Part shown: in pieces, positions 42,512 to 51,266 of the stretch
How the letters are laid out: every line of letters begins with the position of its first letter
Numbering within the stretch: the stretch's first letter is position 1
From: Thermoleophilia bacterium
Lineage (GTDB): Bacteria; Actinomycetota; Thermoleophilia; Miltoncostaeales; Miltoncostaeaceae
Length of the DNA: 64,000 nt
Assembly: GCA_020438485.1 (NCBI GenBank)
Contig: JAGQUM010000001.1
Coordinates: 19,464 to 83,463, forward strand
Direction: 5' to 3'
Notes under the pieces: model-generated
What the model saw: the letters and a program-made list of their open reading frames with translations, nothing else
What the model was told of the DNA's origin: nothing
The model's database searches: none
Program-made: the position numbers and the translations under genes

Positions 42512-43009
42512 GTGAGCAGCGAAAGCGCCTCGGAGCCGGGCCTCAGCCATGTGGGCGCCGACGGCCGGGCCCGCATGGTGGACGTGGGCGCGAAACCCGT
42601 GACCGCGCGCCGCGCAGTGGCGTCGGCGCGGCTGCGGATGAGCCCCGCGACAGCCGCCGCGGTGAAGCGCGCCGACGGCCCGAAGGGCGACGTCGTCGGC
42701 CCCGCCAGGCTGGCCGGCGTGATGGCCGCCAAGCGCACGTCCGACCTCATCCCGCTGTGTCACCCGCTGCCCCTGTCGTACGTGGACGTCGCCGTCGACG
42801 TGGACCCCGAGCGCGGCCTGGTGAGCATCACGGCCGAGGCGCGCACCGCCGGCCCCACGGGCGTGGAGATGGAGGCGCTGACGGCGGCGGGCGTCGCGGC
42901 GCTGACGGTGTACGACATGGTCAAGGGCGTGGAGCGCGGCGTGGTGATCGAGGAGATCGCGCTGGTCGAGAAGACGGGCGGCAAGGCGCCGTACCGGCGG
43001 GGGGCGTAG
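42512..43009 (+). CDS. moaC: Cyclic pyranopterin monophosphate synthase MoaC
   Basis: The 165-aa enzyme has [18 protein letters not shown], the active-site [19 protein letters not shown] and [21 protein letters not shown], all conserved in MoaC. It completes the conversion of the MoaA product into precursor Z. GTG 42512 is divergent from moaD. mog follows with no gap and then moeA, forming the plus-strand half of the cluster. Confidence 0.96.
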   Translation: MSSESASEPGLSHVGADGRARMVDVGAKPVTARRAVASARLRMSPATAAAVKRADGPKGDVVGPARLAGVMAAKRTSDLIPLCHPLPLSYVDVAVDVDPERGLVSITAEARTAGPTGVEMEALTAAGVAALTVYDMVKGVERGVVIEEIALVEKTGGKAPYRRGA

Positions 43010-43489
43010 ATGCGGGTCGCGACGATCACCGTCTCCACCAGCAGGTCGGCCGGCGCGGGCGAGGACGGGAGCACCCCCGCCCTGGCCGAGTACGTGGCGT
43101 CCATGGGGGCCGAGCTCGTGGGCGCGGAACTCATCCCCGACGACAGGGCGGGCATCGAGGAGCGCCTGCGCGAATGGGCCGACGGCGGCCGGGTGGACCT
43201 CATCCTCACCAGCGGTGGCACCGGGCTGGCGCCGGGCGACGTGACGCCCGAGGCGACCCGGGCCGTGATCGACCGGGAGGCGCCCGGCATCGCCGAGGCC
43301 ATGCGCCTGGCGTCGCAACCCCACACCCGCTACTGGATGATGTCCCGCGGCGTCGCGGGCCTGCGGGGCAGGGTGCTGATCATCAACTTCCCGGGTAACC
43401 CGAAGGCCATCGCCGAGGCGGGCGAACCGCTGCGCGACGCGCTGGAACACGCCATGGCCCTCCTGCTCGACCGGCCCGCCGGCCACTGA
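43010..43489 (+). CDS. mog: Molybdopterin adenylyltransferase (MoaB/Mog)
   Basis: The 159-aa protein has TITVSTSRSAGAGEDGS, ELIPDDRAGIEERLREW, LILTSGGTGLAPGDVTPEAT and the C-terminal IINFPGNPKAIAEA, the MPT-binding pattern of MoaB/Mog. It adenylates molybdopterin before molybdate insertion. Its stop overlaps the moeA start (TGATG). Confidence 0.94.
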   Translation: MRVATITVSTSRSAGAGEDGSTPALAEYVASMGAELVGAELIPDDRAGIEERLREWADGGRVDLILTSGGTGLAPGDVTPEATRAVIDREAPGIAEAMRLASQPHTRYWMMSRGVAGLRGRVLIINFPGNPKAIAEAGEPLRDALEHAMALLLDRPAGH

Positions 43490-44706
43490 TGGCCCTGGCC
43501 CTCGACGAGGCCGTCGCGGTGGTGCGCGCCGCGTGCCGCCCGCTGGGCTCCGGCGACGTGCCGCTGGCCGGGTGCGCGGGCAGGGTGCTGGCCGCCGACG
43601 TCGCGTCGCCCACCGACCTGCCGCGCTTCGACAACTCGGCCATGGACGGGTACGCCGTGCGGGCCGGGGACACCACCTGGGCTCCCGTACGGCTGGCCGT
43701 CGTGGGCGAGTCGCGCGCGGGCGCGCCGGCCGCGACGGCGCTGGGACCGGGTCAGGCCGTGCGCGTGTCCACCGGGGCCGCGATGCCGTCCGGCGCCGAC
43801 GCCGTGGTGCGCGTGGAGGACACCGTCCCCGGCGAGGGTGTTGTCGACGTGGGCGTCGCCGTGGAGCCGCGGCGTGACGTGCGTCCGGCGGGCGACGACG
43901 TGCGGACCGGCCAGGTCGTGGTGCCCGCCGGCACGCGGCTGGGCGCGGGGGAGATCGGCATGCTGGCGGCCGTGGGCGTGGACCGCGTCGCGGTGGCGGC
44001 CCGTCCCCGCGTGGCGCTGGTATCCACCGGGGACGAACTGGTGCCCCCCTGCCAGGAGCCGGCGCCCGGCCAGATCCACGATTCCAACTCGTACATGCTC
44101 GAGCGTCTGGTGGCCGACGCCGGCGGCGACGTCGTGATGATCGTCCGCGGCGTGGCCGACACCCGAGCCGCCGTCGACGAGGCAGTCGCGCGGGCCCTCG
44201 GCGCGGCGGACGTCGTCGTCGTGGTCGGCGGCGTGTCGGTGGGCCGGCACGACCACGTGAGAGCCGCCCTCTCGGACGCGGGCGTGGACGAGGCGTTCTG
44301 GCGCGTCGCGCTGAGGCCAGGCCACCCCACCTGGTTCGGCACCCGCGACCGCGGGAGGCGCCGGACGCTGATGTTCGGCCTGCCCGGCAACCCGGGCTCG
44401 GCGTTCGTGGCGTTCCACCTGTTCGTGGCGCCCGCGCTGGCGCTGCTGGCCGGCGACGCGCGCGTGCCCCTGCGGGTCGCGGCCCGGTTCCGCGGTCCCG
44501 GCGTGCACAAGCGCGTGGGCGTGGCGCTCGCGCTGCGTGTCCGGCTGGAGGCGGGGCACGGCGCGCCCGTGGCCGTCCCCGCCGGGCACAACCAGGCCTC
44601 CCACGCGATGACCGCCCTGGTGGGGGTTGACGGTCTTGCGGTGATCCCGCCCGAGGCCGACGGCGTGGGCGACGGCGACCCGGTCAGCGTGCGGCTGCTG
44701 CGCTAG
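43489..44706 (+). CDS. moeA: Molybdopterin molybdenumtransferase MoeA
   Basis: The 405-aa enzyme inserts molybdate into adenylated molybdopterin. Signature segments are LPRFDNSAMDGYAVRAGD, VSTGAAMPSGADAVVRVEDT, VALVSTGDELVPP, VVGGVSVGRHDHV and FGLPGNPGSAFVAFHLFV. It is full length with all four domains. It ends the plus-strand moaC-mog-moeA operon and converges on hemD with 3 bp between stops. Confidence 0.96.
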   Translation: MALALDEAVAVVRAACRPLGSGDVPLAGCAGRVLAADVASPTDLPRFDNSAMDGYAVRAGDTTWAPVRLAVVGESRAGAPAATALGPGQAVRVSTGAAMPSGADAVVRVEDTVPGEGVVDVGVAVEPRRDVRPAGDDVRTGQVVVPAGTRLGAGEIGMLAAVGVDRVAVAARPRVALVSTGDELVPPCQEPAPGQIHDSNSYMLERLVADAGGDVVMIVRGVADTRAAVDEAVARALGAADVVVVVGGVSVGRHDHVRAALSDAGVDEAFWRVALRPGHPTWFGTRDRGRRRTLMFGLPGNPGSAFVAFHLFVAPALALLAGDARVPLRVAARFRGPGVHKRVGVALALRVRLEAGHGAPVAVPAGHNQASHAMTALVGVDGLAVIPPEADGVGDGDPVSVRLLR

Positions 44707-44709
44707 CCC

Positions 44710-45513
44710 TCAGGCGGCGCGCGCCCGCGCCCCCAGGTGCTCGGCCAGCATCCGGAACATCGCCCCCATGCGTGGGGTGGCGGGTTCGACGTCCACGCGC
44801 ACCCCGGCGTCGCGCAGCGCCGCGCGGGTCACGGGACCGACCGACGCCACCAGGCACGGCCCGGCGCCGAGCGAGCGCACGTCGATGCCGGCCGCCGCCG
44901 CGATGGCCACGAACCCGCGCACCGCGTTGGCGCTCGTGAACGTGATCGCCTCGATCTCGCCGCTGACCGCCATGCCGGCCAGCCGCCGGGCGGCCGCGGT
45001 GTCCACGGGCGGCGCGATGTCGTACGGGTGGATCGTGACCACGTCGGCCCCCGCGGCGCGCAGGGGTGCCACCATCGGATCGTCGTCGGCGCCCGTGCAC
45101 TGCACCATCACCCGCAGACCGTCGATCCCGGCGGCCAGCAGCAGGTCGCGGACCGTGGCGCTCTCGGGGGGCGACGCGACGACGTCCACCTCGATGCCCG
45201 CCGCGCGCAGCGCGCGGCGCGCCTTGTGGCCGCGAGCGATCACCCGCGCGCCGGCGAGGCTGCGCAGCAGATCCTCGAACCTGCCGCAGCGGTCCGCGGC
45301 GGCCACGATGTGGCGCACCCACACGGCCACGTCGAGCCGGGACTCCACCACGTCGGCGAGGGCCCGGTGCACCCCGCCCGCGGCCGCGGCGACGTCGAGG
45401 TTGACGGTGGAGCCCAGCACGGGGACGCCTCCCAGCGCGTGCACCAGCGCCTCCTGCTCGGCGGCGCGGCGCGCCCCCGTGATCCCGATCCGTGCTCCGC
45501 ACATCGCGTCCAT
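44710..45513 (-). CDS. hemD: Uroporphyrinogen-III synthase
   Basis: The 267-aa protein has a two-lobed HemD fold: GARIGITGARRAAEQEALVH at the start, VHRALADVVESRLDVAVWV, the hinge, then AITFTSANAVRGFVAIA and CLVASVGPVTRAALRDAGVR near the end. HemD closes hydroxymethylbilane to uroporphyrinogen III for heme, siroheme and B12. No other heme gene is close, so the placement beside Moco genes suggests a link to siroheme- or heme-requiring nitrogen-oxide enzymes, or regulation by the next gene. ATG 45513 preferred over GTG 45519. Confidence 0.88.
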   Translation of the reverse strand: MDAMCGARIGITGARRAAEQEALVHALGGVPVLGSTVNLDVAAAAGGVHRALADVVESRLDVAVWVRHIVAAADRCGRFEDLLRSLAGARVIARGHKARRALRAAGIEVDVVASPPESATVRDLLLAAGIDGLRVMVQCTGADDDPMVAPLRAAGADVVTIHPYDIAPPVDTAAARRLAGMAVSGEIEAITFTSANAVRGFVAIAAAAGIDVRSLGAGPCLVASVGPVTRAALRDAGVRVDVEPATPRMGAMFRMLAEHLGARARAA

Positions 45514-45614
45514 GGCCACACGGTACGACGCCGGAGGCGTTGGGGCTTTCGCCACGCGCACCAAACCCCGGTCGTCCGGATTCGCCCCGCGGACAGAGGG
45601 GTCGGTTCGTCCGC

Positions 45615-47321
45615 CTAGGACACGAGTCGCGCGGGCCGCGCGGCCGCGCGCATGTCGGTCATCTCGCGGGCCTTCAGCGCCAGCGAGAGCGCGAGACGCA
45701 CTTCGGGGGCGCCGAGGTCGCGGCCGGTGACCTCCCGCACGCGCTGGAGGCGGTACAGCAGCGTGTTGACGTGAACGTTCATCGCCCGGGCTGCGCTGCG
45801 GGGACTCCACCCCGCGGCAGCCAGCGCGGCAAGCGTCTCGACCAGCGGGGCAGACCCGGGCCCGCGCCGGTCGTGTTCCTCCAGCGCCCCCAGCCACTCG
45901 GCGACGAATCCCTCCAGCTCGGACGGCGGCGACACCGCCAGCAGCAGGCGCTCGGCTCCCAGGCGCCGATACGCGTTCACCGAGCCGGTGCGGTGCAGCG
46001 CACGGCCGGCGCGCTGCGCGATGCGGGCCTGCTGGGCCAGCTCGTGGAGCCGTTCGGGCGGCCCGGGGGACCCGCTGAGCCCGCACGAGAACGACCCACC
46101 CCGGGAGGCGGCCGCCGCGTCCGCGATGCAGCTCTCGGCGAGGCGTTCCACCCGCCCCACGTCGCCGGGATCCGGGATCAGCACGATGACCGCCCCCGCG
46201 CGTTGCACCACTGTCAGCGCCAGCGAGCGCTCCTCGCCGGCGGCGGCCACGGCGCGAGCCACCCGCCCGGCGCTGCCGGACCCGGCCAGCGCGGCCCGCG
46301 AATCGTGGTCGTCCGGCTCGACGACCATCACCCACATGCGGGGCGCCAGGCGGTGCCCCAGGCGCGCGGCGCGCTCGGCCAGCCGCTGGGCCTCCCGCTC
46401 GCTGACGGGGGTGGCCAGTAGCTCCTCCACCAGGTCGCCGCGGAGGTGCCGTTCGGCCTCCGCCGCCGCCCGCTCGCGCGACAGCTCCAGGGCCAGCACC
46501 GTGGCGCCGTGCTCCACCGCCCGCCGCCGCGCGGCATCGTCGCCGTCGGTCCCCGCCACGGCGAGGCTGCCCAGCACCTCGTCGCCGGCGCGCACCGGCC
46601 GCACCGTCAGGCCGTGGTCGTCTCCCAGCGCGTCGGGCAGGCGGTCGTCGTCGCTGCTGGCGATGCGGGTGCCCGCGTCGTCGTACAGGCCCACGGGGGC
46701 GCCCGCGTGGTCGGCGATCTCGCCGCAGATGGCCCGCAGGCCCGCGCCCGCGAGCGACAGCTCGGTGAACCGCGCGTGGACCTCGTGCGATCGTCGCAGC
46801 TCGCGCACCTGGTGTTCGAGGCGCTCCTGCAGGGCCGACCGCTCGAGCGCCCCGGCCACGTGCGCCGCGATGGCGGCCAGCAGGCCGACCTCCGCGTCGT
46901 CGAAGTGGTGGTGCTGGTCGGTCTGCACGTTCAGCACGCCCACGAGGCGGCCCGCCGACACGATCGGTGTCGCGCACATCGACACGAACCGCGCCTGGTC
47001 CACCCCCGGCAGCCAGCGAAAGCGCGGGTCGCGGCGAACGTCGTCCACGACAACCGGCGAGCGGTGCAGCGCGGCGTGTCCCGTCAGGCCCTCGCCCAGC
47101 CCCAGCCGCACCACGCCCACGCCCTCCTGGGCCAGGCCGTTGGTGGCCGACAGCACCATCTGCGTGCCGCCGGCGTCGACCAGATAGACGGAGCACACGT
47201 CGACGCCCATCACGCCGGTCGTCTCGCCGATGACGAGATCCACGAGGGCCTTGGCGTCGAGAGTCTGGGCCGCGGCGAGCGCGAGCCGCTGCAGGAAATC
47301 CGAGAAGCGCGTGAGGGGCAT
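45615..47321 (-). CDS. GAF-PucR/CdaR family transcriptional regulator
   Basis: The 568-aa regulator has a GAF domain at residues ~15-165 (DLVIGETTGVMGVDVCSVYL, SMCATPIVSAGRLVGVLNV), a central CdaR-GGDEF-like region, and the C-terminal PucR helix-turn-helix: TLAALAAAGWSPRSAARAMN, VHVNTLLYRLQRVREVTGRDL. PucR/CdaR proteins activate catabolic or nitrogen-linked genes in response to a ligand. It lies upstream of hemD on the same strand, 101 bp away, and may control it. The next ~360 bp upstream hold no gene. Confidence 0.9.
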   Translation of the reverse strand: MPLTRFSDFLQRLALAAAQTLDAKALVDLVIGETTGVMGVDVCSVYLVDAGGTQMVLSATNGLAQEGVGVVRLGLGEGLTGHAALHRSPVVVDDVRRDPRFRWLPGVDQARFVSMCATPIVSAGRLVGVLNVQTDQHHHFDDAEVGLLAAIAAHVAGALERSALQERLEHQVRELRRSHEVHARFTELSLAGAGLRAICGEIADHAGAPVGLYDDAGTRIASSDDDRLPDALGDDHGLTVRPVRAGDEVLGSLAVAGTDGDDAARRRAVEHGATVLALELSRERAAAEAERHLRGDLVEELLATPVSEREAQRLAERAARLGHRLAPRMWVMVVEPDDHDSRAALAGSGSAGRVARAVAAAGEERSLALTVVQRAGAVIVLIPDPGDVGRVERLAESCIADAAAASRGGSFSCGLSGSPGPPERLHELAQQARIAQRAGRALHRTGSVNAYRRLGAERLLLAVSPPSELEGFVAEWLGALEEHDRRGPGSAPLVETLAALAAAGWSPRSAARAMNVHVNTLLYRLQRVREVTGRDLGAPEVRLALSLALKAREMTDMRAAARPARLVS

Positions 47322-47684
47322 CTGGTGGACAGGCTAGGCCGGGGGCACCCTGCTCTCTTCGGCCCCAGGTCGGAACCCTGCGGGGTGCACTTGCGCCCCG
47401 CGGGCACGGACCGCCGCGGATTCCGCGTGGGTGCGGACGATCGCCGGGGGCCGCACGCGGGGGCGGATCCGCGTGGGCGCGGACGATCCACCACGTCGTC
47501 CAGGTGTTGGATGGACCACCCGCCGAGAGGACGCCCGGGTCTCGCGCGAGGTGCCGTGCGACGGCCGCCGGCCCCGCGGAGGGCCGGTCGGGCCGGTCAC
47601 GCCGGCGGACGCCGTCGCGGCGAACCCCGCCATCCGCCGCGGGCGACGACGCCCGTCGGCGTCACCCCAAACGGAGTGCTCCTG
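47322..47684. other. ~360 bp intergenic with a direct repeat
   Basis: No gene is seen. The only notable structure is an imperfect direct repeat, 47416-47442 and 47463-47488 (GCGGAT(T)CCGCGTGGG then YGCGGACGATC), with one deletion and one substitution between copies and 20 bp between them. It could be an operator pair for the PucR-type regulator whose gene begins at 47321. Confidence 0.6.
47416..47488. repeat. Imperfect 26/27-bp direct repeat
   Basis: Copy 1 (47416-47442) and copy 2 (47463-47488) share 25 positions, with a 1-nt gap and one T/C change. They are centred about 46 bp apart, close to four helical turns, and lie ~100-170 bp upstream of the PucR-type gene start. Confidence 0.7.
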
Positions 47685-48791
47685 CTAACCGATCGTCACC
47701 GGCATGCCGTACGTGCCGAAGTTCCACACCACGGGCGCCTCCGGGGCCGGCAGGCGCACACAGCCATGGGATGCCGGGTAGCCCGGCACCGAGGGGTACT
47801 CGTGGAACGCGAAGCCGCCGTGGAAATACTGCGCGTACGGCAGCGTCACGCTGAACGGGCGCGACCAGGAGTACATCTCGCGGCGGATGATGGAGAAGCG
47901 GCCGCGGGGGGTCGCGCCGCCGCTGGAGACGTGGATCGCGCGCTGCACCTTGCCGTCCTGCACCAGCAGCAGCACCTGCTGGCTGATGTGCACCTCGATG
48001 TAGCGGCCCTTCGATCGGCGCCATGGCGTGGGTCGCGTGGCACGCGCCAGGCGCTTGCGGGTCGACGGCCCCAGGACCCCGTCGCGGCTGAGCCCCGACC
48101 AACCCTGGAACGCCATGATTGCCTGCTGGGTGCGGTAGTCGAGCGCGCCGTGGGCGGAATCCTTCGGCAGGTAGCCGAGGGCGACGAGGCGGCGCTGCAC
48201 GCCACGCGTGGTGGACAGACTGCATGCCTGTCCCCAGCGGCCCGCGTGGCGGCGGCGGGCGGTGGCGAGCGCCGCGCGCATCGGCTTGGCGTACGGCGTG
48301 CGCGCGAACGTGGGGCTGAGCGGCGCGTACCCCGCCATCACGACGGCGCGGTTCACGGACCCCGCGCCCCGGTTGGTGCCAAGGTAGACCCATCCGTTCA
48401 CCGCGCGCCGCCGCACGGCCGCCCGCGAGCGCACCGTCACGCGGACCCCGCGGCGCAGGCGCCCCTGCAGGTATCCCGTGGCGGCGTCGCGCAGGCACGC
48501 GCCCCGCTCGTCGCCGGCGCCGGGGTCGCCCACGCCCGCGAGCGTCACGGTGACGATGCGGTGGTTCGCGCGCACCCGCACCGTGGTGGCGGACGGCACG
48601 GCCACCACCCGGCCCACCAACTCCGTGCCGGTTGGGGTGGGAGTCGTCGTCGCCGGCGCCGTGGCGGGGGCCGGCGCGGTGGTCGGCGCGGTGGCCGCGG
48701 GGGCCGGTGCCTGAGCCAGCGCGGGGGCCGCGCCCCCGGCGAGCGCCGCGACGGTGAACGGGACGGTGCGCAGCGCGCGCGAGCGGTTCAT
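47685..48791 (-). CDS. Secreted L,D-transpeptidase with nuclease-like and PG-binding domains
   Basis: The 368-aa protein has a signal peptide (LRTVPFTVAALAGGAAP, ALA cleavage), a Pro/Ala/Thr linker, a thermonuclease-like domain (residues ~56-190: LVGRVVAVPSATTVRVRA, NGWVYLGTNRGAGSVNRAVV), a peptidoglycan-binding domain (~192-255: VQRRLVALGYLPKDS, GVLGPSTRKRL) and a C-terminal YkuD domain with ASHGCVRLP (Cys344). The YkuD part makes 3-3 cross-links or attaches proteins to peptidoglycan. The nuclease-like part lacks the usual RLxGIDAPE catalytic segment (TLAGVGDP instead) and is probably a binding module. Confidence 0.88.
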   Translation of the reverse strand: MNRSRALRTVPFTVAALAGGAAPALAQAPAPAATAPTTAPAPATAPATTTPTPTGTELVGRVVAVPSATTVRVRANHRIVTVTLAGVGDPGAGDERGACLRDAATGYLQGRLRRGVRVTVRSRAAVRRRAVNGWVYLGTNRGAGSVNRAVVMAGYAPLSPTFARTPYAKPMRAALATARRRHAGRWGQACSLSTTRGVQRRLVALGYLPKDSAHGALDYRTQQAIMAFQGWSGLSRDGVLGPSTRKRLARATRPTPWRRSKGRYIEVHISQQVLLLVQDGKVQRAIHVSSGGATPRGRFSIIRREMYSWSRPFSVTLPYAQYFHGGFAFHEYPSVPGYPASHGCVRLPAPEAPVVWNFGTYGMPVTIG

Positions 48792-48986
48792 GGGTCTGCT
48801 CCGGTGGGGGTTCGGCCGACGTGGCGGTGCGGGTCAATTTCCGCTTACGGGGTTTAACCCTGCGGCGGGGCCCTTCGCTACATACCTTCGGCCAGTTGCG
48901 GCGCTTCACTGAGCCGGCCCGCCGGTACCGGCGCGGGGGCCGCGCACTAGAATCGCGGGAACGCACACCGCAGGGAGGTCACGCTC
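48792..48986. promoter_or_regulatory. Divergent upstream region with a possible structured leader
   Basis: This 195-bp gap separates the transpeptidase (minus) from the class III dehydrogenase (plus). It contains a near-palindrome GGGTT-T-AACCC at ~48851-48861. The minus-strand transcript has GGGUUAAACCCCGUAAGCGG and, 30 nt before the start, GGCCGAACCC, wording somewhat like parts of ydaO-type (cyclic di-AMP) riboswitches, which often precede cell-wall enzymes in actinobacteria. The fit is partial. GGGAGG precedes GTG 48987. Confidence 0.3.
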
Positions 48987-50093
48987 GTGAGGATCCGCGC
49001 CGCAGTGCTCGAGGAGTTCAACGCCCCCCTCGTCGTCGACGAGGTGGACTTGGCCGAGCCCCGGGACGGCGAGGCGTTGGTGCGGCTGGTGGCGTGCGGG
49101 GTATGCCACACCGACGCGTACACGGCGTCGGGAGTCGACCCCACCGGCTACGCGCCGTGCGTGCTGGGCCACGAGGGTGCGGGCGTGGTGGAGAAGGTCG
49201 GTCCCGGCGTGCGGCTGGTGAAGCCCGGAGACCATGTCGTGACGCTGTTCGCCCCGGAGTGCGGGGAGTGCGTCCACTGCCGCAGCCCGCGCACCAACCG
49301 ATGCGTCGCCATCCGCGACCAGCAGGGACTGGGGTACCTGCCCGACGGCACCACCCGCCTGTCGCGGGGCGGCGAGCCGCTTCGCCACTTCATGGGGTGC
49401 TCCACGTTCGCCGAGTACGCCGTCATGCCGGAGATCTCGCTGGCCGTGGTCAACCCCGAGGCGCCGCTCGACGCGGTGGCGCCGTTCGCGTGCGGCCTGT
49501 CGACGGGCATCGGCGCGGCCATGTTCACGTCGCCCGTGGAGCGTGGCGCAACCGTGGCGGTCTTCGGCTGCGGCCTGGTGGGGCTGGGGGCGATCATCGG
49601 CGCAAAGCTCCAGGGCGCCGGGCGCATCATGGCGTTCGACCTCTCCGAGGAGCGGCTCGCGCAGGCCCGCCGCCATGGCGCCACCGACACGCGCGTGGCG
49701 GACGACGACGTGGTGCAGTGGATCCGTGACGAGACCGGGGGCTACGGCGCGGACCACACGTTCGAGGCGACGGGCCTGGTGAAGGTGATGGGTCAGGCGG
49801 TGGAGGCTGCCCGCGAGGCCTGGGGGCAGGCCACCATGTGCGGCGTGGCCGGCAGGGGCGATCTGCTGGAGATCGTGCCGCGCCTGCTGATCACCGGGCG
49901 CCGGGTGACCGGCTCGTCATTCGGCGGGGTGAAGGGGCGAACCCACCTGCCGGGCATCATCGACCGCTGGCTGGCTGGCGAGTTCGACGCGACCGCCATG
50001 GTTTCGCACCGCGTCTCGCTGGACGACGTGAACACGGGCTTCCGCTTGATGGAAGAACAGAACGGCATCAGGAGCGTGATCGAGTTCTCATGA
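48987..50093 (+). CDS. Class III (thiol-dependent formaldehyde) alcohol dehydrogenase
   Basis: A 368-aa Zn-dependent dehydrogenase of the FrmA type. Catalytic zinc ligands sit in CGVCHTDAYT and LGHEGAGVVEKVG; four structural Cys are in ECGECVHCRSPRTNRC; the class III region MGCSTFAEYAVMPEISL and Rossmann motif VFGCGLVGLGAIIG follow. These enzymes oxidise S-hydroxymethyl-thiols from formaldehyde and reduce S-nitrosothiols. The thiol in this organism is not known (mycothiol or another). The metallo-hydrolase gene overlaps its stop. Confidence 0.92.
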   Translation: MRIRAAVLEEFNAPLVVDEVDLAEPRDGEALVRLVACGVCHTDAYTASGVDPTGYAPCVLGHEGAGVVEKVGPGVRLVKPGDHVVTLFAPECGECVHCRSPRTNRCVAIRDQQGLGYLPDGTTRLSRGGEPLRHFMGCSTFAEYAVMPEISLAVVNPEAPLDAVAPFACGLSTGIGAAMFTSPVERGATVAVFGCGLVGLGAIIGAKLQGAGRIMAFDLSEERLAQARRHGATDTRVADDDVVQWIRDETGGYGADHTFEATGLVKVMGQAVEAAREAWGQATMCGVAGRGDLLEIVPRLLITGRRVTGSSFGGVKGRTHLPGIIDRWLAGEFDATAMVSHRVSLDDVNTGFRLMEEQNGIRSVIEFS

Positions 50094-50845
50094 TCATCGA
50101 ACGTACGCAGGACGAAAAGTGGCTCGTCAACACGTACCTCGTGGCGGAGGGGCCCGGGGGTAAAGGCGTGCTGATCGACGGCAACCAGGTGCTCGACCCG
50201 CTGCTGGAGCGCATCGAGCGCGACGGCATCGACATCACGCACGTCCTCTTGACCCACCATCACGAGGACCACGTGATGAGCAACGCGTTCTACCGCGAGC
50301 GCTTCCCCGGCGTGCCGTTCGTGGGGCACCGGGGTACCGACGACGTCCTGGGCGAGGGCACGCTGGACATCATCCTGGCCGACGGTGACACCCTTACCAC
50401 CGGCGACCTGACCTTCCGCGCCATCGACACGCCGGGCCACTGCCAGGGGCACTTCGCGTACCTGCTGAACGACACCGACGTGTTCACGGCCGACGTGCTG
50501 TTTCACCGCACCCTGGGCGGCCACGCCCGCCCCGGCGGGAACTTCCCCGAGCTCAAGGCGTCCACCATGGACGTGCTGATGAAACTGCCGCACGAACTCA
50601 AGGCCCACCCGGGGCACATGGGCCCGACGACGATCGGCGACGAGTGGGAGAACAACCTGCTCATCCGCTACTTCCGCGGACTCGACGCGCCGCTCGGCGA
50701 GACCGTCGAGGTGAAGGACACGGGCGAGGGCGAGCTGCTGGTCTGGGCGCCCGACTACGACGGCGGCAACAAGGCACTGGTGCGGTTCCCGGACGGAACC
50801 GAGGGCATCTACTTCGGTTCGCGCGTCACGCGGCCGGGCGCCTGA
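50090..50845 (+). CDS. Metallo-beta-lactamase fold hydrolase
   Basis: The 251-aa protein has the metal-binding signature THHHEDHVMSNAFY, later His in TPGHCQGHFAY, Asp in VFTADVLFHR and His in KAHPGHMGPTT, giving a glyoxalase II-like dinuclear zinc site. It follows the class III dehydrogenase with a 4-nt overlap, a pairing also known beside mycothiol-dependent dehydrogenases. It may hydrolyse the S-formyl-thiol product. ATG 50090 is the start. Confidence 0.9.
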   Translation: MIIERTQDEKWLVNTYLVAEGPGGKGVLIDGNQVLDPLLERIERDGIDITHVLLTHHHEDHVMSNAFYRERFPGVPFVGHRGTDDVLGEGTLDIILADGDTLTTGDLTFRAIDTPGHCQGHFAYLLNDTDVFTADVLFHRTLGGHARPGGNFPELKASTMDVLMKLPHELKAHPGHMGPTTIGDEWENNLLIRYFRGLDAPLGETVEVKDTGEGELLVWAPDYDGGNKALVRFPDGTEGIYFGSRVTRPGA

Positions 50846-50867
50846 GAGCGGGGGCGGCGTCCGCCGC

Positions 50868-51266
50868 GTGAGGTTCGCCGGCACCCCGCCCACCCGCGCC
50901 GCCCAGGTCGCCGCCACGTTCGCCGGCGGGGCCGCCGGGGCCGTCGTGCGCGTGCTGCTGGGCCGCCACGTGCCCGTGGGTTCGTGGCCGTGGCCCACGC
51001 TGGTGGCCAACCTCGTGGGCGCGCTGCTGCTGGGGTTCGTGGCGGGACGCTACGAGCGTGACCACCCCCTGTCGCCCGGCCGCGCGCTGTGGGGCGGCGG
51101 GTTCTGCGGCGCGCTCACCACGTTCTCGACGCTGCAGTGGGAACTGGTGCGGATGGCCGAGTCGGGGCGCACGACGGGCGCCCTGGCCTACCTGGCGGCC
51201 AGCCTCGCTCTGGGTCTCGGGGCCGTGCACGTGGGCGTGCGGGCAGAGCGGGAGCTGCGGGCGTGA
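50868..51266 (+). CDS. crcB: Fluoride channel protein CrcB (Fluc), first copy
   Basis: A 132-aa four-helix protein of the CrcB/Fluc family: GGAAGAVVRVLLGRHV, WPTLVANLVGALLLGFVAG, and GGGFCGALTTFSTLQWELV with the conserved fluoride-path Thr/Phe/Ser cluster. It exports fluoride by a dimeric channel. It overlaps the second copy (GTGA). Confidence 0.95.
   Translation: MRFAGTPPTRAAQVAATFAGGAAGAVVRVLLGRHVPVGSWPWPTLVANLVGALLLGFVAGRYERDHPLSPGRALWGGGFCGALTTFSTLQWELVRMAESGRTTGALAYLAASLALGLGAVHVGVRAERELRA

Noticed and set aside
50846..50867. Fluoride riboswitch before crcB
   Set aside because: The gap is too short and none of the conserved blocks is visible.
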